This document shows, piece by piece, positions 35,414-46,911 of a stretch of DNA of 64,000 nucleotides. This DNA comes from Nymphaea colorata. Lineage: Eukaryota > Streptophyta > Magnoliopsida > Nymphaeales > Nymphaeaceae. The DNA is taken from positions 34,879,706-34,943,705 of the forward strand of contig NC_045139.1 in assembly GCF_008831285.2 (NCBI RefSeq). The letters are read 5' to 3'. The number at the start of each line of letters is the position of its first letter. Within the stretch, counting starts at the first letter, position 1. A program made the position numbers and the translations under genes. The notes beneath the pieces were generated by a model. It searched no databases and was not told where the DNA came from. It worked only from the letters and a program-made list of their open reading frames with translations.

Positions 35414-38400
35414 ATGAGGAGTCTGAGAGCAAGAGTTTCCGCTTCCGTGCTCAGACAGCCCCATCTTCCTTCTCGGCACTCCAAGAAGCTAGGTTTCTGC
35501 AGCCGCTCTTCTTCCGGCGCCCTTGACGGCGACGAATCGGTGTCCGATCCCAATAACGGCTTGAAATGGGCGGATGAGATCTGCAATATCCTCCGCCACC
35601 GTAAATGGCAAGACTTCCTGAATTCCTCCTCCGATATCCGATCGCGACTCCGGCCGGATGTCGTCGAGAGGGTACTCCTCCGCAACCAGGTGTCCGATCA
35701 CTATCGCCTTCTCGACTTCTTCAATTGGTCCGAGAAGACGATGGGTTGCCCGCCAACCTTGGCTTCCTTCTCCTTTCTTCTCGTTTCCCTGAGCAGTTCT
35801 TCCATGTTCGGTCTCGCGCGCGTTGTCGCCGAACGGATGCTCCGCGCGCACGAGCGAGCCGGTCACGACAGGATCCTGGAATCGGTCGCCGGAGCTAACG
35901 CGAAACTCGGGTTGAATGCCGTGGCGTTTGAGATACTAATGGATGTGTATGTTGGTTCTGGTAGGATGGATGATGCCGCTCGAGCTTTGCATGAGTGCAG
36001 AAAGGTTGGGTTGGCGCCCGGTCTGCGCTTCTGCAATTCGCTTCTGGGATCGACTCTTAAGGTCAATCGGATGGACATATTTTGGAAGGTTTACGATGAT
36101 ATATTGGGCGTCGGGGTGGAGCCTGATGTCTACACGTTCAGCATTTTGATCAATGCGTTCTGTAAGATTGGGCAGGTTGGTGACGCCAGGAAGGTTTTCG
36201 CTGAGATGGAAAGGAAAGGAATCGAACCAAACGCAGTTTCTTACAATTCTTTGATCGGCGGCTTGTGTCGGGCAGGTGCCATTAACGAAGCTGTGGTGCT
36301 GAAGAAGAAGATGGAGGAGAAAGGTTTGGTTGCTGACGGTTACACGTATGGTACTCTTGTGAATTGGTTGTGTAAAGCAAAGAGATCTAAGGAAGCGAAA
36401 CTCTACCTAAATGAGATGCAAAGTATAGGTCTGAAGCCGAACTCTGTTGTTTATACGTCCTTGATAGATGGATTGATGAATGAAAGGGACGTTGAAGAGG
36501 CATTTAGGATTTGGCGTGAGATGGGGGAAGCAGGAGTGCAAAAGAATCGCGTTACATATAATATCATTGTCAACAGTGCTTGTAAGATTGGGAGAATGAA
36601 GGAAGCCCAGGAACTCTTGAACGAGATGATAGAGAAGGGATACAAGCTGGAGACTTTAACTTATAACTCCCTCATCGAGGGTCATTGTTACACGAAGAAT
36701 GCTTTGAAGGCGCTTGAAGTGTTTTATGAAATGACGAAGATGGGTATTCCTCCGAATGTGGTGACTTACAGTGTCTTAATCAATGGGCTATGCAGAAATG
36801 GGGAATCAAAACTAGCTAGTGGTGTTTTGCAGGCGATGGATGGATCACCGATACGGCCCAATGCTGTTATCTATACAACACTTATTGCTGGATATTGCAA
36901 GGAAGGTAAAACCGAAGAGGCTCAGAGGATCTTCAATAAGATGCCTGGAAGCGGTGTTATTCCTGATGTGTTTTGCTTCAATGCTCTTATCAATGGCTTG
37001 TGTAAAGTGGGAAAAATGGAAGAAGCAGTTGCTTGTCTGAAAGAAATGGTACAAAGAGGATTAACACCCACTGTGTATACGTATGGTCCTCTAGTTCACG
37101 GTTACTGTAAGGCTGGGCAAATGGATGAGGCTGATGGAGTGTTTGAGGATATGATAGCTCGGGGTTTATTTCCAAATGAAGTTATCTATACTGCCATTAT
37201 AAGCGGGCACTGCAAATTGGAGAATATGACAAAAGCATTTTCTATTTTCCGTTCAATGTTTGCCAAAGGCATCGTTCCTGGAGTGCAGATGTATAGTGTC
37301 TTGATCCATGGCCTTGCTAAGATTGGGAAGATGAATGAGGCATTGAGGATATTTGCTGAGATGAATGAGAAAAACCTCGCTCCTGATGTTTACACTTACA
37401 CGGGTCTGATATCTGGATTTTGCAAGCAGGGTGATATGGAGAGAGCCTTTCATTTGCATGATGAGATGCTTGTGAAGGGAGTATATCCCAATATCGTCAC
37501 GTATAACGCTCTCATTGCTGGCCTCCTCAAGTCAGGGGACGCTGCAAGAGCTAAAGAAATACTAGGAAACATCAAAGAAAATGGTATAAAACCGGACAAT
37601 TGGACGTACACAATAATGTTTGAAGGTTACTGCAAATTAAAAAATCTTTCGGAGGCATTGATGCTGTACGAGGAGATTGTATCAGAAGGCATCCAATTGG
37701 ACCAGTTTGCATATAACGCGCTTATTCATGGCTGCTGCGTGGAAGGAAACATGGAGAGGGCTCATGAACTGATTCAGTCCATGTCACACAATGGGTTCGC
37801 AATGACGACTTGTTCTTTCAACACACTAATAGGTGGTTTCTGCAGACTTGGAAAGCTTCAAGAGGCTGCACAATTGCTAGATGAGATGACAACAAAGCAG
37901 GTTGTACCAGACGAAATGACCTACGGGACTTTGATTAATGGTTACTGTAAGACAAGCAACATGCAGGAAGCTTATCGCCTGTTTAAAGAAATGCAGGAGA
38001 GGGAATTAGTGCCTGATGCTGTTGTTTATACCTCCCTTATAGATGGATATGTCAGGGTCGGCAGCATGGAGCAAGCTTTCATTTTGATTGATGAAATGCT
38101 GCATAAGGGTTGTAAAGTCGATGAAGCTGTTTGTTCTGTTATTATACGTGCTTTATGTCTCGAAGCGAGCTCCACTAAGGCCTTGATGCTCTACAATGAG
38201 ATCTTAGCAAATGGTATCAGACTGAACAAGGTTCTGTATGACCAATTCATTGGTGTTCTTTGCAGCATAGGAGAAAACTCCAAAGCTTTTGTGCTATTTA
38301 ATGAAATGGGGAAGCATGGAATCGATCCTGAGATGACTACGTATGGAACCTTGATTCAAGGCTTCTGCAAAGCAGTTGATATGGATAAAGCATCTGGACT

Positions 38401-38551
38401 TTTCCAGAAAATGATAGAAAAAGGATTTACACCTGATGCTTCTACTTTGAGCGTAATGGTTGATGGTCACCATAAAATGGGTAATGTTATTGAAGCTGAA
38501 AATATAGCAAAGCAAGTGCTAGAGAAAGCTGCTTGTGGGGGTAACTCATAG
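35414..38551 (+). CDS. P-class pentatricopeptide repeat protein, 25 motifs, probably mitochondrial
   Basis: The ORF is intronless and encodes 1045 aa from the ATG at 35414 (the frame opens slightly earlier at a GTG, which I do not use). The N-terminus is rich in R and S and lacks acids (MRSLRARVSASVLRQP), as in organelle transit peptides. Residues 169 to the end are 25 motifs of exactly 35 residues with no gaps, starting at 169, 204, 239 and so on; the last is cut short by the stop. No E, DYW or SMR domain follows, so this is a P-class protein that binds RNA and affects stability, processing or translation of an organelle transcript. The N-terminal non-PPR region (ILRHRKWQDFL...LLDFFNWSEKT) resembles At5g61990-type mitochondrial PPR proteins as I remember them. 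The 5' end is GC-rich and the rest is balanced. Specificity residues are listed in the findings. Confidence 0.96.
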   Translation: MRSLRARVSASVLRQPHLPSRHSKKLGFCSRSSSGALDGDESVSDPNNGLKWADEICNILRHRKWQDFLNSSSDIRSRLRPDVVERVLLRNQVSDHYRLLDFFNWSEKTMGCPPTLASFSFLLVSLSSSSMFGLARVVAERMLRAHERAGHDRILESVAGANAKLGLNAVAFEILMDVYVGSGRMDDAARALHECRKVGLAPGLRFCNSLLGSTLKVNRMDIFWKVYDDILGVGVEPDVYTFSILINAFCKIGQVGDARKVFAEMERKGIEPNAVSYNSLIGGLCRAGAINEAVVLKKKMEEKGLVADGYTYGTLVNWLCKAKRSKEAKLYLNEMQSIGLKPNSVVYTSLIDGLMNERDVEEAFRIWREMGEAGVQKNRVTYNIIVNSACKIGRMKEAQELLNEMIEKGYKLETLTYNSLIEGHCYTKNALKALEVFYEMTKMGIPPNVVTYSVLINGLCRNGESKLASGVLQAMDGSPIRPNAVIYTTLIAGYCKEGKTEEAQRIFNKMPGSGVIPDVFCFNALINGLCKVGKMEEAVACLKEMVQRGLTPTVYTYGPLVHGYCKAGQMDEADGVFEDMIARGLFPNEVIYTAIISGHCKLENMTKAFSIFRSMFAKGIVPGVQMYSVLIHGLAKIGKMNEALRIFAEMNEKNLAPDVYTYTGLISGFCKQGDMERAFHLHDEMLVKGVYPNIVTYNALIAGLLKSGDAARAKEILGNIKENGIKPDNWTYTIMFEGYCKLKNLSEALMLYEEIVSEGIQLDQFAYNALIHGCCVEGNMERAHELIQSMSHNGFAMTTCSFNTLIGGFCRLGKLQEAAQLLDEMTTKQVVPDEMTYGTLINGYCKTSNMQEAYRLFKEMQERELVPDAVVYTSLIDGYVRVGSMEQAFILIDEMLHKGCKVDEAVCSVIIRALCLEASSTKALMLYNEILANGIRLNKVLYDQFIGVLCSIGENSKAFVLFNEMGKHGIDPEMTTYGTLIQGFCKAVDMDKASGLFQKMIEKGFTPDASTLSVMVDGHHKMGNVIEAENIAKQVLEKAACGGNS

Positions 38552-41086
38552 CACAGTTACCTTGCTGCTCGCATGGCGTTTGGAAGACCTTGATATCCAA
38601 CCATGGCGATGTAATGTGCTGGGAAATCTACTCGCTAATAGCTCAAGTGTCTTTTGAGCCTAAAAGTGTGCCATGGAGATAATAGCACAACTTGCTCTTC
38701 GACATCATTGCGGTCATCCTACCTTCATTTGCCACTTGCCATCCCGCTATGTGAAGAAGGCAGAAGATAATTTGGAGACCACGCAGTTGGCCGGAATATC
38801 AAGCAATTGAATTGCTTGTTATGGTAATTTTGTTTGCAGAATTTTGTTCGAATCTACATCGGATGTGCTCAACTAACAAGCCAATGATCAAGTGTATGAG
38901 CAGGTAAATAGTTTGCTTTTTGTTATGAAGTTGGTATGGCAAGAGAGCATGCTCTTTTTCCCTCTTTGCTTCTCCAGCATCGTAGAACATTTATGTGTGT
39001 CCGACTTTTATTCCTTTTGTAGCTTTAGACGTATGTTCTTATTCAGAAAGTTCTGCCATTATTGTGAAACTAGTGAAGACAGATGGTAGGGTACGGGTAG
39101 GAATTGTATCCTCTGAAGGGTACCAGCTACTAGGGGTTGATTCTCGCCGTAAGACCTGGAATTTTGTTTGGTCAGTGCTGCAAAGCAAGTGGAACTTTAT
39201 AGCATTTTTTATTTTGCTTTCTTGATTTCTCAATTGCATTGACTCTCCTTTTCCATCGTTTTTGGCAGGTTGCATACACCGAATGATTGTGTTTAATTCT
39301 TATGCGGACCATGCACAGATATTGGTTAAGGGTCAATTATCTTCCGCATGTGATAGATCATCATGGTTGAGAGGATGATTTGTTCTACATTTAAGTGGGT
39401 TTCAAGGGTGGGGAGAGAAATTGTTCTTCGTGCCTCCTGGTCCTACTTCATCCTTATATCAATAAGGTAACTATCAAAATGGTTCAGACAGGTAAGGGTG
39501 TACAATTGCAGAATAGTGAATATGCTGCCGCAACATGCTTCTTGGGTCCTTGCTCTCTGTAGGCTATACCATTTACTGTGGGCAGAGATTAATGGATAAA
39601 AGTACATGAAGGACAAGAATAACGTGGAATGCTTGTGCCCTGTTGGCGGTATCATTTTTTTTATCATAGATGGAGAAGGGATTAAAAAATATTGGAATAA
39701 CCACTAAAATGTTTCACAAAAAACTGTACAATTGCAGAACAGTGACTATGCTGCCGCAACTTGCACCTTGGGTTCTTGCTCTCTGTAGGCTATACCATTT
39801 GCTGTGGTCAGAGATGATTAATGGATAAAAGTAGATGAACCACAAGAACTAATGTGGTATTCTTGTGCTCTAGTGGCCGTATCCATTGTTGATCCTAGGC
39901 CGAGAAGGGATTAAAATAGATGAACGTCAAACTAGTCTCTTGCTTGTACATATGTGGCAGCTGGGAGGAAGAGGGAGGTGGCCCACCTCAGCTGGGGGAG
40001 TTACTTGCTATAGGCAGTGATGGTTGATAAAATTCTCCTATATAAGATTCTTGTGATAACATTGCTATAATAAGATCCATTAACTGGTACCTCATGTACC
40101 TAGGAAATATTATACTGTCTATAATTTCATGGAGTAGACTCTGTAAGTTATATCCTTTGACTAACTATAAATTTCTTGTAATTTTTCGTGGGCTGGGCTG
40201 CCTGCCTTTTCCCGCTGTGAATTTCCTTGCTCATTGAAGTTTCATTTTTTATTTCAATCGAAAGAAAGAAAACAATACTTTGTGGCTTTATGCATCACTT
40301 TTAGGAAATGCTTCTTGCAATTGCATGTATGCGTTGCTGTGCACGATGCCGTCACCGGATGCCTACTCGCCCATATGAACACACGAACACGCACACATAT
40401 ATTGGTAATAGTAAGGTGCTCCGAATGTACTTTCATTTGTATTTAGCTCCACAACTAAATGGTGAAAGAGAAAAAACTAATGTCATGCAAAATTCCATTG
40501 TGCATGAATGTTTCAAAATATAAAAGTTTCCGAAACAGAAATTACTTAGCTGTGAAGGTCTCTCTCGCTCGCTCTCTCTCGGACGACCTATCAAGGGTGG
40601 AACTTCGGTTAAAATATATTTGAATTTCTAGAAAAATGATTAATAAGATGAATTCATGAGAATCTCCCTCTTCTCAAGACATCTACTATTAACTGAGGAT
40701 GCTGTTTGGATAGCGTGTGAAGCAAGAGCTTGATAGGGCACTCGTTCCTATTAGATATGCATATTGGGGTCTGTTCTCTAGAACTCATGCAAAATCTGCT
40801 TAAGTCAAACTGTTGCCCGTGTTCTGCTTTTCTCCTTGCTGCAAATTTTTCCTTATGTCCGGCCTGAGGTGCTTTTGTGGCTTGTAAACAGCCAAATCCT
40901 TCACACACCACTGAATATTTTCATATTTGTGAAAACCAGTTCATCTACAAGCTGCATATGATAATTCTAAAAGCAAATAGCACGTACAAACACGCCCTGT
41001 CATCTTGTTAATAGTACATGATCCATCATGTTGGCATGGCAGATAATGCTACAGTGAAAGTCATAAAACACATTTCTGGAAGTTTA
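38552..41086. other. Convergent 3' region between PPR and LIR1
   Basis: Holds both 3' UTRs and intergenic DNA. No further gene is recognised. A tandem duplication lies at 39497-39920. Confidence 0.5.
39497..39920. repeat. Imperfect tandem duplication, ~228-bp period
   Basis: 39497-39685 and 39725-39920 share 'TGTACAATTGCAGAA', 'ATGCTGCCGCAAC', 'TTGCTCTCTGTAGGCTATAC' and 'GAGAAGGGATTAAAA' in the same order. They differ at many positions, so this duplication is older than the other tandem repeats here. Confidence 0.8.
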
Positions 41087-41751
41087 TCATCTACGACCTC
41101 CCTTCTGGTACTCTGCTTCACAGAATTCCCCACCGAGATCATCGCAGGCCTCATCTGGAAACACCCTGGACCAAATAAAGGAAATGTTAGTGAAGTTTTA
41201 CCATCTCTATCCATTTGAATGAGCACAAACTGCAACAGCTTACGTCGTGGGCTCATTGTATTCCAAGTATTCTCGGTCAACTTCCTCCATGGCATTTTGG
41301 CGTCCTCTGCTGCTGGCCATCTCTTCTCTGGGCTTCACCTCAGGATACATGTTGGCAGCACATGCTTCTCCTCCTACCACATCACATGCTTCTGCTGGAA
41401 AGACGCTGTAAAAGTACCAGAGAAATACAGATCCTTCAAAACGGTGTTTGCAGGAGGAACATCTCTAAGGAATTGAGCTTAGTCAAGAAATTGGGGTTGT
41501 CCCTCAATCAAGTTTGGTGCTGTATATAGTCAAATATATGCATAACAAAGACAAAGAGGAACTAGAGAAAGAACAGAGAGAACTCACGAGGTTGCAGAGC
41601 TATAGTCGACTGAGACAGATTCAGCAGCAGCCGCGGTGATTCGTGGGCGCAGTAGAATAGCATTCTTCCTCGGCTTGGCAGTCGAACATGGTAGAGAGTT
41701 TTTATTTCTTGTGATTGAAATCGATGTGGAAAGACTCAAAGCAACCTGCAT
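41087..41751 (-). CDS. LIR1: Light-regulated protein LIR1, chloroplast (3 exons, 134 aa)
   Basis: Assembled from splice sites: exon 1 41588-41751, exon 2 41244-41405, exon 3 41087-41165 (164+162+79 = 405 nt, in frame). LIR1 is a stromal protein that helps attach ferredoxin-NADP reductase to thylakoid proteins TIC62 and TROL. Residues 1-45 form a transit peptide rich in S, T, R and K. The mature part has the two conserved repeats VFPAEACDVVGGEAC (56-70) and VFPDEACDDLGGEFC (110-124) joined by a segment with EEVDREYLEYNEPT. The C-terminus EYQKGGRR matches the family. The gene is convergent with the PPR gene. The upstream region has a TATA-like box and a GATAAG-type I-box, in keeping with light control. 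All parts appear intact. Confidence 0.94.
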
Positions 41752-41830
41752 TTTGGTTAATAGTTGCTGTGAGATCAGGAAATCAAAGAGTTCTCAAGCT
41801 CCTTTTGCTGCTGCAATAGCTTTGCAGGAG

Positions 41831-41838
41831 ATATAAAT
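41831..41838 (-). promoter_or_regulatory. TATA-like box of LIR1
   Basis: GAATTTATATC on the minus strand lies about 80 nt before the LIR1 ATG, which would give a leader of roughly 50 nt. It overlaps an unidentified coding-like block. Confidence 0.45.
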
Positions 41839-41862
41839 TCATGATCTTGAAGCTGACTAGTG

Positions 41863-41872
41863 ACTTGGATAA
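41863..41872 (-). promoter_or_regulatory. I-box (GATAAG core) upstream of LIR1
   Basis: TTGGATAAGG (plus strand) carries the GGATAAG I-box found in promoters of light-regulated plant genes. It sits about 30 bp upstream of the TATA-like box, with an ACGT core (TTCACGTCAAG) a little further out. Function is inferred from position and the gene's known light control. Confidence 0.4.
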
Positions 41873-42182
41873 GGATGCCATTCACGTCAAGCCACATGGG
41901 GGTGTTTGTTTTGCCTGGATAGGGTATGATCACAAGGGACCCATGAAGGTTGTGATTTAGAAAGACCTGTCCCACTCCAGCCAAGAACTCATCTTCTTTG
42001 TGTTCCAAAACTGAGTTCTTTTCCCCTAGATAAGTAGAGACTCATAGCGCTGCCAAACAATGTGAAACTTTGGCCTGATATCGGCAGATATTAAGTCCAT
42101 ACAACATCAAGGAACTTCTGAATATGACCTGGATAGGGATGGGTAGGCATGAGAACCCAGTCTAGCCAGAGGCCTTCTAGAT

Positions 42183-42244
42183 ATGGTGGGAGGATTGGGC
42201 ATCGGGCCTGCTCGTGCCCTGCCCATGCCCATGCCCGGTTTATT

Positions 42245-42319
<75 letters not shown>

Positions 42320-42770
42320 GCCTGGGCGTCAGGCCAGGCCGCCGCCGGCCGGGGCTGGGCCCGATAGGGTGGCCTGGCCAGGCCAGACTCCCGCCCTCGG
42401 GCGGTCGGGCGGCCTCCGGCGCTCGCTCCCCTCCCTCTCTCTTCCCGTCTCCCTCTCCCTTCCCGTCTCCCTCTCCCTCTCCCTCTCCCTCTCTGCTCCC
42501 TCTCCCTTTTCCGTCTCCCTCTCCGCCTCCGTCCCCCGCTCTCTCCTCCCTCTCCGCTCCCCCTCTCCCTCTCCCTTCCTGTCTCCCTATCCCTCTCCCT
42601 CTCCCTCCTCCTCTCCCTGTCCGCTCCCCCTCTCCCTTCCGTCTCCCTCTCCGCTCCCCCTTCCCGTTTCGTCTCCCTCTTTGCGGCGGGCCAGGCCGGG
42701 CCCGGACTTTAGGGGCCGACCCGGGCCGGGTCTTAGCCGGCCCGGCCTATATATATAAAAGTGATGGCCA
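42183..42770. mobile_element. GC-rich non-autonomous element (family copy 2) with (AT)n and pyrimidine core
   Basis: The left end carries TTGGGCATCGGGCC. Then come about 34 AT units (42248-42316), GGGC/GCCC-rich inversions, a ~265-bp almost pure pyrimidine tract of CCCTCT-type units (42415-42680), and a right end GGCCCGGCC followed by TATATATATA. The ORFs of 191-194 codons here come from these simple repeats and are not genes. Confidence 0.6.
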
Positions 42771-43969
42771 TAAAAATCAAACTAATGACGCGCTATGAAC
42801 ATGCCCTTTAAGGGAAATCATGCTCTATTTCAACTGTGTAATCATGCTCTCATGTAAAGCCTGTGGGTACCCCACTCCTGCTTGATCAGGAAGTTCTCGC
42901 TATTGCTCAACCTTGCGGCAAAGGAGGCCCGATGAGATCGAATGCTAGCCTCCCTCTCCTCCATTAAGGGGTTTAATGCATGATCCTTTGGCTCTAGTCG
43001 TCAAGTGGACTCATGAAGATAAGCAATGAAACGTGCAAACCGTAAGCAAGATAGATCCTCACAATGCATGTAGGTCTGGATTTGTGTGTACAAACCATTA
43101 TCACAAATATTGTTTTCGAGAAAATTTTGGCGGGGTTTATCTCAGGTATTTTTGAGCTAAGTTATTCTTCTCGGGTAATTCTAGAGAAAGCCTTGGCAAT
43201 TTAAAAAAACTAGTAAAAATAATAAAAAAACATATGAAATTCGAGATTTTAAAAAATATTAAAATTTTAGGAAAAATCATGACATTTTTTCAAAATCTCA
43301 TGATTTTTCCTGATTTTTTTCATTTTATTTTTTTTTTCATAAATATCTGGTTAATCCCTAATTGCAGTTCACCATTTGAAATTTACTTGGTTGCCCTCAA
43401 TCTTAACCTTGCTCATCTTAACCTCAAGAACCTAGAAACATGCTTTTCATGGAAAAAGAAACAAAGAGATCTGCGAAAGCTTGCTTATCAATAATTCATA
43501 AGGAAATTTTTTTTAAAAAAAAAAAAAAAACGGAAAGGGAACAGTGGCACAAATAGTTGAGTACACATCTTGCGGAGGCAACCGTTTTTGCAGCTCTTTG
43601 GTAGATATCGACAAAGAGAAACCATGCAATATCCAGTACATAATATCTGAGACAAGTTTGGCTTTGAATATTAGATCCAAATCAGGATCCGTCTGTTGAT
43701 AAGGTTTTTTACCTTAAAATTCATTTTGAATACTGCGTTTCTCAGCTAAACGATGTCAATGTCATCTATTTCCTTGAAGCGACATGATCTGGGAGGATCG
43801 CTAAATCCTGTGATTCGTAACTTAGATCAGAAAAGACTTAAATCCAACACTCCTGCTCCGGATCTAGGTATGCCCATGATGAGCCAAGATCCAACTTACC
43901 CACTCCTCTGTTACTGCAGTGACGGAAGATAACTCTAGAGTTTCCACTTTCCTCCCCACATTGTGTGTG

Positions 43970-44013
<44 letters not shown>

Positions 44014-44264
44014 GGGGGATATCTCACCTCTTCCTCCTTTGCCAAAAACCATAGTGATTCTTCCTGAAGTTTGGAGAACCTTGAGCGTGTGAACAACACA
44101 GGCGACAGGATTGTCGCTGTTGCAGTTGAATAAGAGATATCTTGGACTTTCGTATTTGAATTGTGGACATAGACAGTCACTCCACGCCAGTGGGGGAGCC
44201 ACATGGTGACTGGTGAGTCTCTTAAATTTTTTTTATTTTTAATTGAGAATCTTTGAACATTTAT

Positions 44265-44303
<39 letters not shown>

Positions 44304-45423
44304 TGTCACACCAGATATAAGTAATTTTAAAAGTGCCTCTCCAACCATTTTTTCTGGCTCTACCACTTTTCCATGCATCATATTTCTTAAAAACATGTTC
44401 TAAGTCGCTCCATGAAACCATATGAATCGGTTCGTGCAAATGTATACAATTTTTTTCTTCAAGGTAAACTATGTACACTTTGTCCTGTGCACCAATCGCA
44501 GAACTTAGGGTTGCAAACGGGTCGGATCATAGATAGAAATGCGTTGGTTCGATCAACATCAAACCCGGTACAACTACATACTCAAAAATACTAAAAATTG
44601 TTCAGACCCGGTTCATCTGCTAACTCACATGTAAGTAACTCTCACGGAATTCAACGGCAACAGCATACAAAGAACCTACTTACAGAAGTAAAATAGTGTT
44701 GCGTGTTATGATAAAGCCTATGAGAACGGCTGAGCCACTCACAAGCTAGCATATCAGGTCAGATGTGGCTGTCCCTCTTGGTGTGAAACATCACAAGTAT
44801 GTATAGCTGGGCTCTGATCGGTGGGTAACCAGATCCAGTCCCCACTCAACAATACAAGAAGCAAGAAGATTGAGTACATAGGCCCGCCCTTGATCCTTAA
44901 AATCCAGATCCCTGTTTGCAAACATTTTTTGACAGAAGAAAAGTTACGAACAGGAAGGGTTTTTACTTTATACATTAAGAGAATGATACAACAAAGACCA
45001 ATAGCACTCTTCCATCGAGGATTTCAGCAGAAGTCAGTTTACAATAAAAATTATGCACAATAATGATCCATCTGTGAAGAAGATACAGGTGGGAGCACCG
45101 ACAACAGTACTAGGCTACAGGGGGAGAGCAGTCCATAACTGAAAACGCAAGCCAAAGTAACTGGACAGGTGATGGTGGGGCATGATCACAAACTTCACGA
45201 CTGCACCCATGACAATTGACAACAGGCTCAAGGCACCCGTAGTGGCTACCGCTTTAGTCGGATATATACATAACTGACGCACGAAAACAACTGCTTTTTC
45301 CTGATAAGTAACCATGAGCAACTGATTTTAAATTAATGACCACGAGTCTCACCTCATCCTGGAATGAACTGGCACAGGCCCTTAATCATACAGAAGAAAT
45401 TCGCTCTGTTCGGTGCCCTCAAG
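42771..45423. other. Repeat-rich intergenic DNA and ACAP 3' region
   Basis: Includes an AT-rich repeat at about 43100-43350 resembling 15440-15850 ('GGTTTATCTSAGGTATT'), a GA microsatellite (43971-44009), an AT microsatellite (44269-44299), and the likely ACAP 3' UTR next to 45424. The unidentified coding-like blocks listed separately fall in its left part. Confidence 0.45.
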
Positions 45424-46878
45424 TCATCTGTTCATCATATCAGATAAAAGAATGAAAAGCTCTTCTTCGTTGATGGTTCCTGCATCCATACCTAACTGAA
45501 GCGGGGACTTCCCATCTCCATCAACAGCCAAAGTATCGGCCCCTCTGTAGTAATTACCAAGTATCATAAAATTAAGATTATGGGGTAGTAAAGTTCAATT
45601 CAATGTGAATGAAAAGGAGAAAAGGGAAAACTAATATAATACCTAGAAACAAGCAACTTTGCAATTGCATTATGGCCTTTAAGAATGCTATGGTGAAGAG
45701 GTGTTCGACATTTAGCATCAGACGCATTTATTTTAGCACCATATTGCAGGAGAAGCTCTATCATGCCAACATCTGCAGTGTGGCATGCCAAGTGGAGGAG
45801 GGAGCAGCCTTCAAGATCTTCATCCAGCTCACCGCTGTTCTCAGTTGTACCCATAGAGCTCATATTACTTATGGACAGTCCCCGCTCAGCGTGAAAGCAA
45901 GAGGTTCCCCAGGTTGTCGGCCTGGATGAGGACTCTACTGCCACTAACTTATTAGCAGCATCCCATTCTGCATATGGAGTTCCACAATCATGCCGTAAAT
46001 TATGTTGGTCGTGCAAAAGCATAGCATTTGCTATAGTCGGGACTGAACTAATTGATCCCTTCCCATATACAACATTTATATTAGCATTTGAATCCACAAT
46101 GAGGCGATACACAGTTTGCTTGTTGTTGGCACGAACACTGTCCCACATCTGTTGAGCTACAGATACAAGGTTCTGACTTGAGTTCGGACTTTGAACAAAA
46201 AGCTTTTCTGCATACTGAAACAACTTTTATTCTGAGTCATAACAATTAACATGAATCATGAAGTATACTTTCTAGACAGGAAGAATACTGGTGTTTAATG
46301 TAACTAAGAAGAAAATAAAAAATCAAATATTTATTTTTAGAGAAGAAACAATTTTGGATATCCATGTTTTTTTATACAGTCAATGTACAGCTTTGCAGAA
46401 AACAATTCCTACTCTCCAACCATGCATACAGTGGTTCAATTCCATGATTAAAGCACTTCTAGCATGACATCTTCGTAGTTTGTATCAACCAACATGGTTA
46501 AATTCCATAAGGAGTTGGTCATTGTACAGTACATTAGGCTCCCAGCCTCAGTCCAGTATTTACCTCAGGAGCTCTGCTAGCTAAAAAGATCAGTTAAGAA
46601 ACTCAAATGTTAGAATTCATTAGATAAAGGAGAAAAATACAACTGTTCAGCTTCAGGTTTTTTGATCCCCACTTTTCTCTCTTGCCCTCATCTTCTTTTT
46701 TCCCTTTAAAATAATCCCACCTAGTACAGGTGGATCGTAAGGAGGGGAATGTGTATGTGTGTGTGTGTGTAGGACGATCAATCTTGTCTAATGCCAAACG
46801 TTGCTGGATGGCTAAAATTTAGAAATTTGTTGCCAAAATTTAAAAATTTATACACAGGTGCACACACACACACGCACG

Positions 46879-46911
<33 letters not shown>

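Larger units (their letters stand above)
41775..44203 (-). pseudogene. Coding-like blocks of an unidentified gene, interrupted by a repeat
   Basis: Three minus-strand stretches read like protein but I do not recognise them. Block 44028-44203 is open in two frames and ends at a GAG/GTGAGA donor. Block 43543-43692 starts after ACAG and contains KLVSDIMYWILHGFSLSIST. Block 41775-42010 starts after CTCAG, is 78 codons long, contains VIIPYPGKTNTPMWLDVNG, and ends in a stop. The phases I can propose do not connect the blocks into one frame, and the GC-rich element at 42183-42770 lies between them. It could be a broken gene, or a real gene whose remaining exons I missed. Low confidence as one unit. 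Confidence 0.3.

Noticed and set aside
42183-42798. Two ORFs of 191 and 194 codons with IYIYIY and SPSPSL runs
   Set aside because: They are produced by the AT microsatellite and the CCCTCT tract and need no coding explanation.
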